Shown: positions 63,042-64,000 of the stretch, piece by piece | Numbering within the stretch: the first letter of the stretch is position 1 | How the letters are laid out: each line of letters starts with the position of its first letter | Assembly (NCBI GenBank): GCA_918807975.1 | Contig: OU964919.1 | Location: forward strand, 38,881,824-38,945,823 | Reading direction: 5' to 3' | Source of the DNA: Aplidium turbinatum | Taxonomy: Eukaryota > Chordata > Ascidiacea > Aplousobranchia > Polyclinidae | Length of the DNA stretch: 64,000 bases | The notes under the pieces: model-generated | Seen by the model: the letters and a program-made list of their open reading frames with translations, nothing else | Told to the model about the DNA's origin: nothing | The model's database searches: none | Made by a program: the position numbers and the translations under genes

Positions 63042-63565
63042 TAACATTTGAAAATATAATTTTGCAGATAGGTGAATTTTTTAACCAAATATTTGAAAAT
63101 GCCACAGAGCATACGTCTGGGTCACTATATCCTTGCGATGAACATTGAACACTACGGTACCGTACCTAATCACATTTTTGTCAGCAGATTGACTAGTTAA
63201 TTAATTATAATCTTCTCTTGTTTCTGTAATCAAAATGCATCGTTTTGCCAAAAGACCACGTCAAATCAAAAATTTTTTTGTTTCATTTTCAGTTAGGCTA
63301 TTCATATAATAAATAAACAAAAGCAGTCAGGTTAGGAAGCTTGGTGCTCTTCCACAAGACGCCCTGTTGGTCAACCTGACAAAATGATGACGTCATAATA
63401 CGTCACACACATTGGAATGGACTATTATGAAGGAGGAAATGCGGGGTGGAAATGCAATGAAACACACCAGAAGGAAATTGTCTCCCATTTATTCATTTGT
63501 TGTTCAATTTCAACAGATTTGCTATCGTTGAAAAGCACAAGCATAGATCTAACCAACTAAATTAA
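63042..63565. other. Intergenic stretch right of the tRNA gene
   Basis: AT-rich, no gene or repeat recognised. Confidence 0.4.
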
Positions 63566-64000
63566 TCATCATCATTTTGTTCCTTCCTCGTCTGGAGGGT
63601 TGGATACAATGCGCCATTGTTCTCGACCATGAGCTGTGCGTACTGCACATTCATAACTTAATTTTGTCCATTTTGTGATGTTTGTTGTCCAAATCATTCT
63701 TGGTCTGCCTTTACTTCTTTTACCGTTTATCTTCCCTTCTATTAATGATCTTTGTAATGAATTTTGCCTTATTGTGTGTCCGAAATACTTCAATTTTCTT
63801 CTTTTGACTGTTTGTAAGAGCATTTTGCTTGAATTGAATTTGGAGAGTACTTCATCGTTAGTGATTTTTTGTTTCCATGAAATTTTTAACATTTGCCTGT
63901 ATGTCCAGAGCTCGAAGGCATCGATCCGTTTCTCCATTTTTTGTGATATTGTCCAAGTTTCAGAACTGTATAATAGGGTCGACCAGATATAGCATTTTAA
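63566..64000 (-). mobile_element. LINE fragment, C-terminal RT region, cut by the window edge
   Basis: The minus-strand ORF is open from the window edge: LKCYIWSTLLYSSETWTISQ, KMEKRIDAFELWTYRQMLKI, SWKQKITNDEVLSKFN, RRKLKYFGHTIRQNSLQRSL, GKRSKGRPRMIWTTNI and WRIVSNPPDEEGTK before the stop. The 3' tail is (ATG)3. It is a non-LTR retrotransposon of the ETW...KYFGH type. No disabling change is visible in the part seen. Confidence 0.88.

Overview
This is a 64-kb piece of an animal nuclear genome. It is AT-rich and intron-rich, and it is packed with nested DNA transposons, LINE fragments and tRNA-derived SINEs. The two recognisable protein-coding genes, a Y-box protein and a metazoan-type glycoside hydrolase family 9 (GH9) gene, are both on the minus strand. 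A tunicate (ascidian) would fit, because GH9 genes and an ATHCTG-type Y-box cold-shock domain occur there, but other GH9-bearing invertebrates (echinoderms, molluscs, annelids) are not excluded. I see no bacterial, CRISPR, retroviral or LTR-element signal.

Layout. 1-14.3 kb: the 5' part of a Y-box binding protein gene (coding exons at 14256-14325, 7387-7574 and 410-523; the rest lies beyond the left edge). Its two large introns hold MULE-like, hAT-like and LINE insertions. 14.3-28.2 kb: intergenic repeats, including a broken LINE, tRNA-derived SINEs and a 4-kb element with GGGGTAA-type ends inside an old hAT transposase relic. 28.2-59.0 kb: one large gene of 21 coding exons, predicted at 1014 residues. 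It has a signal peptide, two tandem GH9 domains joined by a Pro/Thr-rich linker, and a hydrophobic C-terminal tail. All 21 exons join in phase with consensus splice sites (one GC donor). 59-64 kb: intergenic repeats, one intact tRNA-Arg(UCU) gene, and a LINE fragment that runs off the right edge.

Main result. Both GH9 domains keep the GH9 fold signatures, but each has lost the second Asp of the DAGD motif (the catalytic base) and the Glu of the NEV motif (the catalytic acid). Domain 1 reads DGAS and NSV; domain 2 reads DGYG and SRV. The protein is therefore predicted to be a secreted double GH9 pseudoenzyme, perhaps a polysaccharide-binding or structural protein rather than a cellulase. The two domains share only a few intron positions, so the duplication or fusion is old.

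The mobile DNA is also informative. There are about a dozen hAT-type elements with 8-bp target duplications, several inserted into one another. A compact family of 140-210 bp with unlike ends makes exact 9-bp duplications. A 2.4-kb transposon has terminal repeats of about 330 bp and encodes a decayed protein that I cannot place in a superfamily. A 5.3-kb TA-flanked transposon carries a second unassigned protein, and a fold-back family is built from TTGTTCGTAA units. All splice models and family assignments were made by eye and no searches were run.
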